Under the pieces are notes generated by a model. It was not told the origin of the DNA. It made no database searches and saw nothing but the letters and a program-made list of their open reading frames with translations. This document shows, piece after piece, positions 5,153 to 6,048 of a stretch of 6,048 bases of DNA. How positions within the stretch are numbered: the stretch's first letter is position 1; each line of letters begins with the position of its first letter. The stretch is from positions 1 through 6,048 of the forward strand of contig JACQWN010000306.1 in the NCBI GenBank assembly GCA_016209245.1. The letters run 5' to 3'. The DNA is from Bacteroidia bacterium. Its GTDB lineage: Bacteria > Bacteroidota > Bacteroidia > Bacteroidales > BM523. The position numbers and the translations under genes are program-made.

Positions 5153-6048
5153 ATCATCAAAATATTTTTCCTTTAATTCCAGCTTTTTTATTCTTGACTG
5201 GATTGTGCCTTTATTCCTTTGAAAATGTTCTGTAAGCTGTTTTATTGTCAGCCCTTCACAGAATAACTGCTCTAATTCGTCATCTTCATCATTTGTCCAT
5301 GATTTATATGCATTTGCACGGACCTTTCGCTTTTCTTCATAAGAATAGGCGCCCGATTTTTCTTCCTTATCTTCAATATGTTTGTCGAAAAACGAAGATT
5401 TATTTATATAATCTACTGATTTGATTATACAAATATTATCGAAATCTGATAAATATTTTTCCGGGATATTTAACATATTTCTTGTTCTGGTAACGGCGAC
5501 ATACAATATATTTATCTCTTCATTTATCCATGCCTTGTTCACATTATCTTTATTATTTGCTTTAGTAAATTCGATTATATCTTCTTTGCAAATAAAATCA
5601 TCTTCGAGGGTTACTTCATCATATTCCATTCCTTTGCAACGGTGAACTGTGGAAAATATCATGTCCGCTTCATTTTTTTCAGAATCTCCGACATGTTTCT
5701 GTTTTAAATCTTTTAAAAGCCGTGGTAAAGCGCTTTTATAATCAATTACTATATCAATAAGCATTTTCATTTCCCTGTCTTCAGCATTTTCGACATACTC
5801 CTGCAATTCAGAAAAAGATTTCATACGTTTTATAAATGCATTTTTTATTAAATGCCTGTCACTATTATAAAGATTTAAAACATCATATATTGTTGCTCCT
5901 TCACTTGCATAAGCATAAGAATTTATATTTCCTTCAAAGTACAAAGAACGTATTTCATGGTCGCCTACTAATTTTATCGCCTTTCTTAGCAATCCAAGAT
6001 TTGTTCTGGCAAGTGTGGCTTTTGTTTTTATATTATTATTTCCGCCTA
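5135..6048 (-). CDS. UvrD/Rep-like superfamily 1 DNA helicase, C-terminal part, with Myb/SANT-like tail
   Basis: The gene enters from beyond the right edge; 303 residues and the stop codon TAA (5137-5135) are visible. The frame stays open to 6046, beyond a TTG at 5992-5990 that is only an internal leucine codon, so no start lies in the window. The first residues include TLARTNLGLLRKAI, like helicase motif IV. MIFSTVHRCKGMEYDEV (about 5612-5662) matches the motif with conserved KG-x-E, and NEEINILYVAVTRTRNML (about 5471-5524) is motif VI with its TR arginine. Such proteins use ATP to unwind DNA in repair or replication restart. The last 60 residues carry a separate helix-turn-helix: SWTNDEDDELEQLFCEGLTIKQLTEHFQRNKGTIQSRIKKL (about 5180-5302), similar to Myb/SANT-like tails on several bacterial helicases. 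The Walker A and B motifs must lie off the window. The stop is 37 bases before tRNA-Asp on the same strand. Confidence 0.88.
   Translation of the reverse strand, partial: GGNNNIKTKATLARTNLGLLRKAIKLVGDHEIRSLYFEGNINSYAYASEGATIYDVLNLYNSDRHLIKNAFIKRMKSFSELQEYVENAEDREMKMLIDIVIDYKSALPRLLKDLKQKHVGDSEKNEADMIFSTVHRCKGMEYDEVTLEDDFICKEDIIEFTKANNKDNVNKAWINEEINILYVAVTRTRNMLNIPEKYLSDFDNICIIKSVDYINKSSFFDKHIEDKEEKSGAYSYEEKRKVRANAYKSWTNDEDDELEQLFCEGLTIKQLTEHFQRNKGTIQSRIKKLELKEKYFDDFEKSN

Noticed and set aside
5421..5645. Plus-strand open frame of 74 codons with hydrophobic stretches, resembling a small membrane protein
   Set aside because: It is antisense to the helicase motifs, which are clearly coding. The hydrophobicity comes from complementing Lys/Glu/Asn codons.

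Overview
The window is AT-rich and reads like a member of the Bacteroidota. Three things point there: promoter-like TAnnTTTG elements (best case TTTG-N19-TAGTTTTG in front of the tRNA), start codons without clear Shine-Dalgarno sequences, and a tRNA gene whose CCA end is not encoded. The gene families on the left (AAA-like ATPase fused to a PD-(D/E)XK nuclease, and an AlbA_2/Schlafen-type ATP-binding protein with a DQVN repeat tail) are common accessory genes in that phylum.

Layout. Positions 1-181 are non-coding: a nested inverted repeat, a cluster of four ATTCGTA motifs and one promoter-like element. Positions 182-1711 (+) encode a predicted AAA-ATPase/PD-(D/E)XK protein. An in-frame TAA at codon 12 cuts it off ahead of its nucleotide-binding loop, so it is probably a pseudogene. 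Positions 1766-3340 (+) encode a second, intact ATPase-nuclease fusion of a different subfamily. Positions 3406-4779 (+) encode an AlbA_2 plus GHKL-type ATP-binding protein ending in ten DQVR/DQVN tetrapeptide repeats. Its usual C-terminal winged-helix domain lies immediately downstream in another frame (4776-5000), apparently displaced by loss of one base. A hairpin at 5000-5022 separates this block from the minus strand. That strand carries tRNA-Asp(GTC) at 5024-5097 and, upstream of it, the C-terminal 303 residues of a UvrD/Rep-like helicase with a Myb/SANT-like tail, which runs off the right edge.

How the parts relate. The three plus-strand genes lie head to tail with gaps of 54 and 65 bases. 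They look like an accessory cluster of nucleotide-dependent, nucleic-acid-acting proteins next to a tRNA gene. Two of the three carry an apparent inactivating lesion, so the block may be a decaying accessory region. The helicase and tRNA converge on it and are probably unrelated core-type genes. I see no integrase, transposase, CRISPR array or tRNA-derived att repeat inside the window. I do not see strong evidence of a new system. The most interesting signals are the paired lesions, the repeat-tail/winged-helix break and the two adjacent ATPase-nucleases of different families.
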